Of a DNA stretch of 64,000 nt, positions 16,958 through 26,138 are shown piece by piece (position 1 is the first letter of the stretch; each line of letters starts with the position of its first letter). The position numbers and the translations under genes were made by a program. Source of the stretch: DAOULY01 sp034414595 (lineage in GTDB: Bacteria > Chloroflexota > Dehalococcoidia > SZUA-161 > JAUWZY01); assembly GCA_034414595.1 (NCBI GenBank), contig DAOULY010000018.1:4640-68639 (forward strand), in the 5' to 3' direction. The notes below the pieces were generated by a model. It saw nothing but the letters and a program-made list of their open reading frames with translations, did not search any database and had not been told where the DNA came from.

Positions 16958-18247
16958 ATGATTAAAGAGAGAGCTAAGACAATAACCGATGCACGGATAT
17001 TGGTAGTTGATGATGAACTTAACTTGGCCGAAGGCATTGCCGACATTCTCGAGGCCTGGGGATACCGTGGTACTGTCGCCAATTCGGCAGAGGAAGCCAT
17101 TGAGAAGACAGAAGAGGCACGCCCCGATTTAGTGCTGATGGATATCCGGTTGAGAGGGGAGATGGACGGTGCGCAAGCCGCCGAGGCAATCCGTGCCCGT
17201 TTCGATATTCCGGTGGTCTATATTACCGGTTATGCAGATGACGACACATTGCAGCGAGCCCAGATAGCGGAGCCCTATGGCTACATCCTGAAACCTTTCA
17301 AGGAAAAAGAATTATATCTCACCATCGAGATAGCCCTTCAGAAGCACAAGATGAGAAGGGAATTGAAGAAGCAGGAACAATTCCTTGAGAAGCGCACCGC
17401 CGAGCTGGTTTCGGCCAATGCACAACTTCGACAGGAAATCGCCGAGCGCAAGCGGGCGGAGGCGGCATTGCAAGAGAATGCTTTAGCACTAGAACAGGCT
17501 AACATCCGCCTTCAGGAATTGGACCGCCTCAAGTCCGTATTCCTCGCCAGCATGAGCCATGAACTTAGGACCCCCCTGAACTCCATCATCGGATTCACGA
17601 GCCTGATCCTGCAGGGAATGGTTGGGGAGATCAACGAGGAACAGAGAAAGCAGCTGACCTTGGTGAAGAGTAGCAGCGATCATCTTCTGAATTTGATTAA
17701 CGACATCTTAGATATATCCAAGATAGAAGCCGGGAAGGTGGAACTCTCACTCGAAGAATTCGGGCTCGATGATGTGTTGGGAGAGGTGGTTGAGACCCTC
17801 TCACCCATCGCAAGTCTAAAGAGTATAGAGGTTCTCAGCAACGCGCCTGGAGGCATCACGCTTTTCAGCGACAGAAGACGTCTGAAGCAGGTCTTGATGA
17901 ACCTCGTGGGCAATGCCATTAAGTTCACAGACCAGGGAAGTGTAAATATTGTGGCCAGGGTTCCAAATGATGGCAATTTGGAGATTCGTGTCATTGATAC
18001 CGGGATGGGGATAAGAGAGGAAGACATGAATAAGCTCTTCATACCCTTCCATCAGGTTGGTATGTCCCTAACAAAGAGTCATCAGGGGACCGGGCTGGGG
18101 CTGCACCTCAGCAAAAAGCTGGTCAACCTTCTGGGTGGTGATATTTCGGCGAAGAGTGAATACGGTAAGGGCAGCGAGTTCACTTTTACCATGCCAATAC
18201 GATATAAGGAGGAACAGAGATATGAAGAGAGCCTTAGTGGTGGATGA
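16958..18247 (+). CDS. Receiver-histidine kinase hybrid (REC-coiled coil-HisKA-HATPase)
   Basis: 429 residues, soluble. N-terminal REC with Asp62 in LVLMDIRLRG, a long coiled-coil linker (about 130-190), HisKA with His201 in MSHELRTPL, and HATPase_c with NLVGNAIKF, DTGMGI and GTGLGL boxes. Receiver-first kinases relay a signal from another kinase into a new phosphorylation output. AGGAGG upstream of ATG 16958 defines the start. The gene lies about 100 bases after the PilMN fusion in the same direction, so it probably belongs to the pilus transcription unit or a close suboperon. Confidence 0.9.
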   Translation: MIKERAKTITDARILVVDDELNLAEGIADILEAWGYRGTVANSAEEAIEKTEEARPDLVLMDIRLRGEMDGAQAAEAIRARFDIPVVYITGYADDDTLQRAQIAEPYGYILKPFKEKELYLTIEIALQKHKMRRELKKQEQFLEKRTAELVSANAQLRQEIAERKRAEAALQENALALEQANIRLQELDRLKSVFLASMSHELRTPLNSIIGFTSLILQGMVGEINEEQRKQLTLVKSSSDHLLNLINDILDISKIEAGKVELSLEEFGLDDVLGEVVETLSPIASLKSIEVLSNAPGGITLFSDRRRLKQVLMNLVGNAIKFTDQGSVNIVARVPNDGNLEIRVIDTGMGIREEDMNKLFIPFHQVGMSLTKSHQGTGLGLHLSKKLVNLLGGDISAKSEYGKGSEFTFTMPIRYKEEQRYEESLSGG

Positions 18248-18581
18248 CAACGAGGCCAATATCCATTTGATGCGGTTCATCCTCGAGAAACACGGGTTCG
18301 AGGTCATTGAGGCAAGGAACGGTGCTGAAAGCCTGGAGTTGGTAGCAAAGGAGAAGCCGGATTTGGTAATTATGGATATTCAACTCCCGGACATCGACGG
18401 TCTGGAGGTCACGAGAAGGATGAGAGCATCTGAGGCAGATGGCAGGGTCCCCATTATCGCTGTAACTTCCTACGCCATGCCTGGTGACAAAGAGAAGGCT
18501 TTAGCAGCTGGCTGCAACGGCTACATCGCAAAGCCCATCAATGTGGATACCTTTGTGGGGGAGATAGAGAAACACCTGTAA
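18222..18581 (+). CDS. Stand-alone receiver, DivK/CheY-like
   Basis: 119 residues, a single REC domain: VVDDNEAN, phospho-acceptor Asp52 in VIMDIQLPDIDG, TSYAMPGD and IAKPIN. The DivK-like SYAMPGDKEKALAAGCNGYIAKPI stretch is highly typical. AAGGAGG sits 9 bases before ATG 18222, inside the 3' end of the kinase gene (26-bp overlap), so the two are translationally coupled and presumably cognate. Confidence 0.92.
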   Translation: MKRALVVDDNEANIHLMRFILEKHGFEVIEARNGAESLELVAKEKPDLVIMDIQLPDIDGLEVTRRMRASEADGRVPIIAVTSYAMPGDKEKALAAGCNGYIAKPINVDTFVGEIEKHL

Positions 18582-18712
18582 ATGCGCCAGACCACTTGGG
18601 TGAGGCAAATAGACAAGTGGCGACATCTACTTCAGCTTAGACAAGCCTTGGCGCAAGGCGATGACTACGGCGTGAGTATTGCCTCTGTCCCCCTATTTTT
18701 CTAAGCCGCGAC

Positions 18713-20152
18713 TCAGACGAATAGGTGACTCCATTTATCCAGCACCTTTTTCTTTAATCCATCGCTTGCCTTGTTCACTGGCGCGAATTTTTCCTTCCAG
18801 TGGTATGGCCTGCAGGCGTTTATTATGACCTTACAAGATGTCATATCCCCTTTATCCCTCTTCTCAGGCGGTAATGAAGGGTCCAGCGGGCTGGTTAGGA
18901 ATCCCCTGACTATATCAACCGCAGTCTCAGGATCACACCTGGTACATACTGCCCATACCACCTCATCCCAATTTGCAGCGTCTATGTCATCGTCCACCAC
19001 AATAATGTATTTGCCAGTCAAGGCACCTCCAGACAACAATGAGGCAGCGAGAGTCGCAACCTGTTTAGCGTGGCCAAGGTGTTGCTGCTTGAGCGATATA
19101 GCAGCTATGATCCTGCCAGCCATTCCGTGCATGTAGACCCCTTTTATCCCTGGGATCCCTGTGCTATCCAGTCCATGCCAGAGGGGGGCGGCTGTATGTA
19201 GAGGGATTGGATACCAGGAGTGAGCAACAGCTGGTGGCCATCTCACTACATGGCCGTGTATTATCGGGTCGTTTCTGTGGTAGATTGCTTTTATATGGAC
19301 AACAGGCTCAGTCCTTGTCCCAGAGGCATAATATCCCTGCCACTCGCCAAACGGGCCTTCTGGTCTGGCATCGACAGACGGGGGTGGGCAAAAGCCTTCA
19401 ATTGCAATCTCAGCTGTAGCTGGTATTGGTAGGCCGGTAAATTCGCCTTTGATGTACTCGATGGGCTTGCCTTTCAAATACCCTGCTCCATCAAGCTCCG
19501 GAAGATCCCATGGCAACGCCACCGATGACACAGCAAATAGAGCTTGATCCGAACCAAAGCACATTACAATAGGGCAGTTCTCTCCCTTTGCCCAGTACTT
19601 CCCGCGCGCTACAGCACCATGCTTTCCAGGTGATATATAAGCGCTGACAGTCTTATTATCTTGGACCATAACTCGGTAGGTGCCGAGGTTTATGTGGCCT
19701 TCCTCAGGGTCTTTAGTGATGACTTGGTCGCCTGTGCCAATATAACGCCCTCCATCCAATTCCTGCCACTTTGGCACAGGGAATTTGAGTATATCGATTT
19801 CGTCGCCGGTCATGACGTTTTCCGAAACGGGTCCAGATTTGACCTCCACGGGTGGGACAGGCCTGAATTCATTCCACTTGTCCTTCCACCACCTGACAAC
19901 CTCGACATCTGATAGCTCCTCGGGGATACCAAAGGCGAGCTTCTGAGCTATCGTTGTAAAGTAGAGACCATTGGCAACCCTATACCCCTCCGGGTAGCCC
20001 TTGATTTTGTCAAACAATAACGCCAATTTCTGACGCTCAGCCATTATCTCGGTGATGACGCCCATTTCCAGATCCCAATCGACGCCTTCCACCTTTTTGA
20101 GTAGTCCCCTTTCATCCAGAGCCTGGATGAAACCTCTAAGATCATCAAACAT
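18713..20152 (-). CDS. UbiD-family prenylated-FMN-dependent decarboxylase/carboxylase
   Basis: 479 residues, normal UbiD length. Catalytic residues are visible: Arg160 in NLGTYRVMVQD and the glutamate pair E265/E270 in PEGPFGEW, corresponding to the E-R-E triad. UbiD enzymes use prenyl-FMN to decarboxylate, or in anaerobes to carboxylate, aromatic or unsaturated acids. No UbiX (prenyltransferase) gene is in the window. The PpsA/PpsB-like pair at 38.6-41.3 kb hints at phenol-type metabolism, where UbiD homologues form phenylphosphate carboxylase. The substrate is not determinable from sequence. Confidence 0.92.
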   Translation of the reverse strand: MFDDLRGFIQALDERGLLKKVEGVDWDLEMGVITEIMAERQKLALLFDKIKGYPEGYRVANGLYFTTIAQKLAFGIPEELSDVEVVRWWKDKWNEFRPVPPVEVKSGPVSENVMTGDEIDILKFPVPKWQELDGGRYIGTGDQVITKDPEEGHINLGTYRVMVQDNKTVSAYISPGKHGAVARGKYWAKGENCPIVMCFGSDQALFAVSSVALPWDLPELDGAGYLKGKPIEYIKGEFTGLPIPATAEIAIEGFCPPPSVDARPEGPFGEWQGYYASGTRTEPVVHIKAIYHRNDPIIHGHVVRWPPAVAHSWYPIPLHTAAPLWHGLDSTGIPGIKGVYMHGMAGRIIAAISLKQQHLGHAKQVATLAASLLSGGALTGKYIIVVDDDIDAANWDEVVWAVCTRCDPETAVDIVRGFLTSPLDPSLPPEKRDKGDMTSCKVIINACRPYHWKEKFAPVNKASDGLKKKVLDKWSHLFV

Positions 20153-20278
20153 GCTCCCTCCTTATTTTGGAATTACTAAAACTCTTTAGAACTGCGTTCA
20201 CTACTGTCCCCAGCAAACAGGAACTTGGGTTACTGCTCCCGGGTCGAAGCTGACTAAGATGCCGCCGGACACCAGTAA

Positions 20279-21262
20279 TTAAGGCAATACCACCGGGCTA
20301 ATGCCTAGCCGTGCCATTGTTTCTACGTAGCTCCTCACGCCTTTCTCCAAATCATACTGGGGGTTAAACCCCAGCTCCTTGCGCGCCCTATCGATATTGT
20401 AAACAAGATTTCTCCCGCTTCTGTAGCCAGGAAATTCGAGTCCTGGGCCTATGTTGATTGGGACATCACCTAAAACGCTATTGATAACCTCTAGCATATC
20501 CCGGAGAGTTGCCCCCTTGCCAGTCCCGAGGTGGAATATTCGGTGCTCAAGATTTTCAGCGAAGCAAGCCAGGACTACGCCGCAAGCGACATCTGCGTTG
20601 TAGATCAGATCATCAATTCGGTCTCCACCCTGAGGGATCTCCAAGGCCTTCCTTAGCATCGCAGCTTCAATGATTTTGCTATAAATAGCGCGCGCTCCGG
20701 TCCGAGCTTGCTTTCCAGGCCCATATGTGTAGCCGAACCTCAGAGCGACAAAATCGAGTCCATAAATACGATTATAATTTAAACCCATTAGTTCTGAGCT
20801 GAGCTTTGTTGCTCCATATACGTCTCTAGGTGCTTTAGGATAGTCCTCATCGATAGGTTTATAAGTAGGATGAGCATGCTCGCCTCGGGTTACATCGTAG
20901 ACTGCTCTCGAACTGGAGTATACAACCCTCCTGATATCCATCAGCCTGGCCGCTTCAAAGATATTGAGTGTTCCTCCAACGTTTATCCTGAATCCCATCA
21001 ATGGATTCGCCTCACATTGGTCAGGTAGGGCTGCCGCCAGATGGATGATTCGTTCAACATTATAATGTCTGATTGTGTGGATTATGCTTGGCAGGTCTAA
21101 GACGTCCCCCACTACACACTCGAACCTGTCTTCAATATCTTTAACGAGCATGGTATCCAGGCGCGCATCGTAGGTGACGGTTCTTATGCCTTGGTTCACA
21201 AGCTCCCTGGTAACCCAGGAGCCGATGACACCCAGCCCGCCAGTAACAAGAACCGCTGACAT
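20279..21262 (-). CDS. Extended SDR: NAD-dependent epimerase/dehydratase
   Basis: 327 residues. N-terminal Rossmann motif VTGGLGVIGSW (GxxGxxG at about 8-14), NVGGTLNIFEAA, catalytic SSS..YGATK (YxxxK) and the late RIDDLIYNADVA. The family acts on nucleotide sugars or related alcohols. The lack of sugar-biosynthesis neighbours and the adjacency to UbiD make a small-molecule dehydrogenase role equally possible. It reads in the same direction as the UbiD gene, 127 bases upstream of it. Confidence 0.85.
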   Translation of the reverse strand: MSAVLVTGGLGVIGSWVTRELVNQGIRTVTYDARLDTMLVKDIEDRFECVVGDVLDLPSIIHTIRHYNVERIIHLAAALPDQCEANPLMGFRINVGGTLNIFEAARLMDIRRVVYSSSRAVYDVTRGEHAHPTYKPIDEDYPKAPRDVYGATKLSSELMGLNYNRIYGLDFVALRFGYTYGPGKQARTGARAIYSKIIEAAMLRKALEIPQGGDRIDDLIYNADVACGVVLACFAENLEHRIFHLGTGKGATLRDMLEVINSVLGDVPINIGPGLEFPGYRSGRNLVYNIDRARKELGFNPQYDLEKGVRSYVETMARLGISPVVLP

Positions 21263-21684
21263 TTGTCACCTCCCAGACTTCAGTGATTTCTTATATCCCA
21301 GGAAAACGTCGGTTTAAATATTGCAGCCCCCGGATCGCCCTTATCAATCGGCTACCGCTGCATCAGCACTATCCTTGATATAAACCTTTTACAGCGTGCT
21401 GTCAAGAAGTCCCAACCTTTCGGTACGAAGTCAAGCAGCCTCATCTCTTCCAAATGCGTAATCTTTTAGAAATATGATCTGTTTAAAGCAGCCGGCCGAG
21501 ACCCTTCACGTGGGGATTTGACAAAGGACTTTGTTGTAGAACCAGGGGCGGAACGCCTATCCGCTGGGGAAATATCGTGGCGTTGAGTACGGGCAAAGGA
21601 TGTATTAGGAAATGCCCGATAGGGACTTCTCTGCCTACTATTGGGGTCATGTGAATTGAGAACTGGACTTATGGCTCCAGGGAG
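21263..21684. other. Intergenic region with no identified feature
   Basis: About 420 bases between two minus-strand genes. I see no coding frame with a supported start, no strong hairpin and no convincing promoter. It presumably carries the promoter of the epimerase gene. Confidence 0.4.
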
Positions 21685-22569
21685 TTAATAGATAAGGACT
21701 GCTCCTGCCACTACAGCTACTACTCCGAGGACAACCTTCCAGGTAAACACCTCGACGTTACGGTTGAGGGCAAAGCTAAATAATAGGAGAAAAAGCAAGC
21801 TGGTACTCATGATCGGCTGTACTATGCTCGCCGGAGTGATGTCCAGCGCCAGGTACCTCAGTAATTGAGCTACTGAAACAAATACACCATTCAGCAACAA
21901 AGCGATGAGAGAGGAGCGGCCAACTTGATTCAGCTGAAGACGCCGCCCCTTGTGAAGCAGGGAACTTGCTATCACAGCCAAAGCGGCCATATATGAAATG
22001 AACGCAGCGACAAATGGGGAGTCTACATCTTGAATGCCTGCTCGTATAAGCACAGTAGACGCGCCCCAGCAAATACCTGCTCCCAACCCAGCAGCAATGC
22101 CTCTTATGAGATTGCCCCTGGTTAGACGCACTTTGCCATCTTCACCACTGATACTGACCAGAATTACGCCTGCGAGGATCAATACGACACCCCAAATGCC
22201 CATCATGGTGAGCGACTCACCCAACACAAGAATCCCACTGACAACAGCAACAACGATACTGACCCTTGCCAAGGGTGCAGCTATATTGTTCCCGATAAGG
22301 CGCACTGCCGTGTACTCCAAAGCTCTACCCAGCACAAAGGCCGTAACACCAGCTGTGGCGAGCAATGCGTAACTTTTCAGAGAGATTCTTGCCAGTTCCG
22401 CTCTATCTCCAGGGACAAAGGCTAACAAGGAGAACAGGACAACCCCTGTAAAAACGGAATATGCCACTGCGCTGAAGGACTCTCCTGTATCGGTCAACCC
22501 TCTTCTAAGAGGAATTCGGCTTGCCGCAAAGAAGACTGCCCCAAGCAAGGCAAGCAAAGAACCACTCAT
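21685..22569 (-). CDS. EamA/DMT-superfamily transporter
   Basis: 294 residues with ten predicted membrane helices in two EamA repeats (about 1-140 and 150-294). The second repeat starts GNLIRGIAAGLGAGICWGASTVLIRAGI. Members export amino acids, nucleotides or metabolites. The substrate cannot be assigned. The end VVLGVVAVVAGAVLIY is typical of the tenth helix. Confidence 0.9.
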   Translation of the reverse strand: MSGSLLALLGAVFFAASRIPLRRGLTDTGESFSAVAYSVFTGVVLFSLLAFVPGDRAELARISLKSYALLATAGVTAFVLGRALEYTAVRLIGNNIAAPLARVSIVVAVVSGILVLGESLTMMGIWGVVLILAGVILVSISGEDGKVRLTRGNLIRGIAAGLGAGICWGASTVLIRAGIQDVDSPFVAAFISYMAALAVIASSLLHKGRRLQLNQVGRSSLIALLLNGVFVSVAQLLRYLALDITPASIVQPIMSTSLLFLLLFSFALNRNVEVFTWKVVLGVVAVVAGAVLIY

Positions 22570-22865
22570 ATGTCAGACTCTCCAAGCAACATGGTAATGG
22601 GTATTTATCCCCGTGTCTATATTGTCTACAAATTGAAGCCGTGCCCTGAATCCCTTCGTGGTCGCCTTTTCGGCTTTGAAATCTCAGGTCGGTGAGTTGA
22701 ATCGCAAGCTGTTGGGTAGAACTCTATATTGGAAGAGTGCGGCCCGTTTTTTGGCCTGTTAGGGTCTTGATATCTTACTGGCTATCCTGTTACTATCTGC
22801 ACAGTGTAGCAGTCAGACACGCTATATGTGAGACACAGTCTAACACCGAAAGGAGTGACAGGACG
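22570..22865. other. Intergenic region between divergent transporter and zinc-ribbon genes
   Basis: About 296 bases. TTGATA near 22767 with TTACTA 17 bases later is a weak promoter candidate for the downstream small gene. Nothing else is recognisable. Confidence 0.3.
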
Positions 22866-23009
22866 ATGCCCCAAGCCTACTGTGTGAAGTGCAGAAAAAA
22901 AGTCGAGATCAGGAACCCAAAACAAGTCGTCTTCAAGAACAAGCGACCTGCCACAAGCGGCACATGCCCCTCATGTGGTACAAAGGTATTTAGGATCGGG
23001 AAAGCCTGA
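22866..23009 (+). CDS. DUF5679 zinc-ribbon mini-protein
   Basis: 47 residues. YCVKCRKKVEI and GTCPSCGTKVFRIG supply two CxxC knuckles of a zinc ribbon. The spacing and the KRPATSGTCPSCGTK segment match DUF5679 proteins, which are common in Chloroflexota and some Actinobacteria. AAAGGAGTGACAGGACG precedes ATG 22866 and sets the start, excluding a longer in-frame ORF. The function is unknown; nucleic-acid or protein contact is likely for such ribbons. A GTTGGGGC-TATT-GCCCCAAC hairpin lies 31 bases downstream. Confidence 0.9.
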   Translation: MPQAYCVKCRKKVEIRNPKQVVFKNKRPATSGTCPSCGTKVFRIGKA

Positions 23010-23040
23010 CGTAGATAGTAGGGAAGATAGCGCAATTAAA

Positions 23041-23060
23041 GTTGGGGCTATTGCCCCAAC
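23041..23060 (+). terminator. Hairpin after the DUF5679 gene
   Basis: Perfect 8-bp stem GTTGGGGC / GCCCCAAC with a TATT loop. There is no T-tract, so it may be a 3' stabilising hairpin rather than a strong intrinsic terminator. Confidence 0.5.
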
Positions 23061-23116
23061 CGTACCCAGTCCCATGAAATCCATGTCATGCTGCCCTCAA
23101 AGGTGCCATTGTCGCA

Positions 23117-23437
23117 TCATGGACGGGTGATTTTGTCTTCGGGAAGCGCTGGATAGAGCATATCCCCACACTGCGCACAAGTGAGTACACCGTGTTCATA
23201 TTGGTGGCTTTGCAAGTCTACTCCAGACGCTGAGGCTGTCTTCCTCCGGAGCTTCGAATTCAACAAACTATCGTACACCCTGTCGCATTTTGGGCAATAG
23301 ATAGAGGCGGACAGTCCGTGCTGCCTCTCGTCTTTGCCTACCATGACATAGGTCTGGGGTAACCGCAGAGCTTGCGGCGGCCCCTCTTGACTGTGTAGAA
23401 CTCCCACGGGCCACTCGTCTCTCTCTCTTGTAGACAC
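23117..23437 (-). CDS. Hypothetical protein with two CxxC pairs
   Basis: 106 residues from a GTG start. Two knuckles, SIYCPKCDRVYD (about 47-50) and LTCAQCGDMLYP (about 86-89), suggest a zinc-binding fold. The N-terminal 40 residues look unstructured and may not be translated; an internal ATG at 23344 would keep both CxxC pairs. A 10-bp inverted repeat (23433-23442 with 23459-23468) overlaps the proposed start. No family was recognised, and the evidence for the gene is the cysteine pattern alone. Confidence 0.45.
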   Translation of the reverse strand: MSTRERDEWPVGVLHSQEGPPQALRLPQTYVMVGKDERQHGLSASIYCPKCDRVYDSLLNSKLRRKTASASGVDLQSHQYEHGVLTCAQCGDMLYPALPEDKITRP

Positions 23438-23468
23438 AAGCCATAAATGGAAGTGTACGGCTTGTGTC
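23433..23468. repeat. 10-bp perfect inverted repeat
   Basis: GACACAAGCC (23433-23442) and GGCTTGTGTC (23459-23468) are exact complements around a 16-base loop. It could be an operator or an RNA hairpin at the 5' end of the minus-strand hypothetical gene. Confidence 0.5.
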
Positions 23469-23826
23469 CATTCAGTGCAATCCTTATCGTTTGCATATCA
23501 GTTCGTTAGGCGTCAGACAGGCCACGCTACATAGACACCTTTGCGGGGTAGTGTCTAGTGAGTCAAGGACTTCGCAGCCACAGCGATTGGCACGTGGACA
23601 AGCCCTGGTCTCAAATAATGCGTCGTTGCGGAAGTTAGCACTTGGCTGTTTTGTGAGGTTTTTAGGTAAGGGACAGACATTTCCAGACTATGGCATGTAT
23701 TGATTAGAGTTCTTTCATGTACAGATAGCAGTTTATTGCTTCTGAAGAAGTTGAGCCGAGTTGACAAGAAGTCATGCAAATGATAGAGTGGTGTCCCCAG
23801 AAGCGCAAGAGAGGAGACATCGCGAA
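23469..23826. other. Intergenic region upstream of the ferredoxin-AOR pair
   Basis: About 360 bases with no supported gene. It should contain the promoter for the ferredoxin/AOR operon, but no element close to consensus stands out. Confidence 0.3.
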
Positions 23827-24054
23827 ATGGTGAAAACTAACATCACCTCAAATCCTCAAGAATGCAAGGAGTGCTTGATTTGTCAACTACGTTGCTCACT
23901 CGCATATACAGGGGCCTTCAATCCAGAGAAGGCCAGGATCAAAATAGACCCTCTCAAGGAGATAAGCTTCACTGACGATTGCATAGAGGACTGCCTTCTT
24001 TGTGCAAGATATTGTCCCTTCGGGGCACTGGAGATAGTCCGACAGCATGCTTAG
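23827..24054 (+). CDS. Small ferredoxin-like [4Fe-4S] protein, AOR partner
   Basis: 75 residues. Two cysteine clusters, CKECLICQLRC and CIEDCLLCARYCPFGA, give ligands for one or two [4Fe-4S] centres, the second ending in the classical CP. The start at 23827 is preferred over ATG 23761 because an AGGAG sequence precedes it and homologous small subunits begin just before the first cluster. It ends 9 bases before the AOR gene, so it is probably the electron-transfer subunit or carrier of that oxidoreductase. Confidence 0.85.
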   Translation: MVKTNITSNPQECKECLICQLRCSLAYTGAFNPEKARIKIDPLKEISFTDDCIEDCLLCARYCPFGALEIVRQHA

Positions 24055-24063
24055 GAAGGAGAA

Positions 24064-26031
24064 ATGCTGGTGGAATACTGCGGATTTGCCGGCAGAATTC
24101 TCTATGTAGACCTGACTACTGGTAGCATCAGAAAGGAGCCCCTTGAACCCGAGCTTGCCAGAGGGTTTCTTGGTGGCTGCGGCATCGATAGCAGGTTGCT
24201 TTACGACTTTCTGGCACCTGGCACAGACCCACTTTCACCCGAGAACCCCATTATCATCGGGGCAGGGCTCCTAGTCGGCACTCTTGCTCCATCGGCCGCC
24301 AAGATCAGTTTCACGGCAAAACGCGCCAACTACGCTAGTGCTACTAAGGAAAACAAACACGTCGTCCGCACAGGGATGGCAGGCACCGCCAAGTTTGGCT
24401 TCATGCTTAAAAATGCGGGCTATGACCACATCGTTATCACAGGACGAGCCGAGAGCCCGGTTTTCTTGAAGATCGTCAATGACGATGTGGAAATTTGTGG
24501 CGCAACAGACCTATGGGGGAAAATGGACACTCATGAGACCACTGAGGAGTTGGTCAGACGGTACGGAAGATGTGGGGTATATGCCATTGGTAGAGCTGGC
24601 GAGAATCTGGTAAGGTTTGCCATAGGTTTGCTTGATGGCAAGAACAGTCTGGGCAAATGCGGTGGTGCCACGGTATTGGGCTCCAAGAATCTAAAAGCCA
24701 TTGTTGTGTACGGCGACAAAGGAATAAAGGTTTCAGATTCGAAGAGATTCATGGCGGCATATGACAAGTCGTACAAAGACATGACAGAAAATCCGGCATT
24801 CGGAGATGTCGCTCGCTACGGGCTGAACGCTGTTGGTCCCACGGCATTTGTTGCTGGCCGTGATTGGCGCTCCTCCTATGGCAAATTCTGGCCATTTACT
24901 GATGAAATATGGGTTGCCAATCTATCTTGCATCTCTTGTCTTTTCCCCTGCCGGGCCTATATGGAGATAAAGGACGGTCAATTCGCTGGCATGAGGCCGT
25001 CAACGCGCTACTTTGCCAGACCCAGCCGTACCCATCCCCTGCCCGAAGATTGCGAGCAGCTTGACCTCGGACCAAGGCTGAAATTGGAGGATGTACTTAC
25101 CAGGCTGGGGCTCGATCTTCAACACGCAGAGCACATCCTGGAATTCCTTGGCACGCTCTACGAACAAGGAAAAATAACAAAAGAGGACACCGATGGTTTG
25201 ATGCTGTCACCACATCATTATTGGACGCCGGATCTCTCTACCTCGATTCAGTTGCTTGAGAGAATAGCCAACAGAGAAGGGGACTTTGCCAGATGTCTTG
25301 GTGAGGGGTGGTATCCTATCTCGGAAAAGTTCGGAGTGGATCCCTTTGCAGAGATAAGCATAGGCAAGGGCACTTCCACTATAGTGGATGCCCGAATGCA
25401 TAATATATCCCCAACGTCATTTCCGGTAATCGTTGATCCTCAGACCCAGCACATGCATTTTTGCACCTACTTTTCAGGTGTACCACTTGACGTAATCAAA
25501 GCACGCTGTGCGGCCATAGGCATGTCCAAAGAGGAAATCAATGGGGCTTTTATTCCTGAAGGTCTCAATACCGGTAGAGTCGCTAAGCACGTTGAAGACT
25601 TTCATAATGTTCTTAACTCACTTGGTGTATGCTCTATTACTGCCCAACTCCACGGTAGCTATGACCTCAAGCTCCTTGCCGAATACTACTCTGCTGCAAC
25701 CGGCTTTGAGGTAAGTCCCGAGGAATTGAAAAGGCTCGGCGAAAAGATTTGCAACTTGCAGAGACTGCTGAACGCAAGAGAAGGATTTAGCAGAAAAGAT
25801 GACGTAGTCCCATTATGGTGGAAGGCGACAGAGATCCCTTATCCCGATGGGACTGGGACCCCCAGAATGCTGAGTGATTATTCGGGGAGAGTTGTTACTG
25901 GGGATGGACTTGAGAAGATGCTCGACGATTACTATAACGAAAGAGGGTGGGGTACCCATAACGGCATACCCACTAAAGAAAAACTCATCGAGTTGGGATT
26001 AGAGGATCTTGCACAGGTTCCACTACCTTAG
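24064..26031 (+). CDS. Tungsten-type aldehyde:ferredoxin oxidoreductase family protein
   Basis: 655 residues, within the family range of 600-700. The N-terminus GRILYVDLTTGSIRKEPL is the AOR_N signature. Cluster ligands are C289, C292, C296 (CISCLFPC), with a late Cys in LGVCSITA completing the set. AOR enzymes carry tungsto-bispterin and oxidise aldehydes to acids, or reduce acids, with ferredoxin. The small Fe-S protein gene sits directly upstream. The exact aldehyde is unknown; other AOR clades act on glyceraldehyde-3-phosphate or aromatic acids. Confidence 0.93.
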   Translation: MLVEYCGFAGRILYVDLTTGSIRKEPLEPELARGFLGGCGIDSRLLYDFLAPGTDPLSPENPIIIGAGLLVGTLAPSAAKISFTAKRANYASATKENKHVVRTGMAGTAKFGFMLKNAGYDHIVITGRAESPVFLKIVNDDVEICGATDLWGKMDTHETTEELVRRYGRCGVYAIGRAGENLVRFAIGLLDGKNSLGKCGGATVLGSKNLKAIVVYGDKGIKVSDSKRFMAAYDKSYKDMTENPAFGDVARYGLNAVGPTAFVAGRDWRSSYGKFWPFTDEIWVANLSCISCLFPCRAYMEIKDGQFAGMRPSTRYFARPSRTHPLPEDCEQLDLGPRLKLEDVLTRLGLDLQHAEHILEFLGTLYEQGKITKEDTDGLMLSPHHYWTPDLSTSIQLLERIANREGDFARCLGEGWYPISEKFGVDPFAEISIGKGTSTIVDARMHNISPTSFPVIVDPQTQHMHFCTYFSGVPLDVIKARCAAIGMSKEEINGAFIPEGLNTGRVAKHVEDFHNVLNSLGVCSITAQLHGSYDLKLLAEYYSAATGFEVSPEELKRLGEKICNLQRLLNAREGFSRKDDVVPLWWKATEIPYPDGTGTPRMLSDYSGRVVTGDGLEKMLDDYYNERGWGTHNGIPTKEKLIELGLEDLAQVPLP

Positions 26032-26138
26032 GAGGCGGCAAGTGTGGCTTCTGACATAGCGAATCCTGCCGCCTCTCTAAGCTCTAAGGAGCTATAGTAC
26101 AGAACCTGCTTTGTCTTGTCTCTTTGGTCTATCTTTCA

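Noticed and set aside
23464..23703. Plus-strand 79-codon frame before the ferredoxin gene
   Set aside because: Composition is not protein-like, with no SD and no motif.
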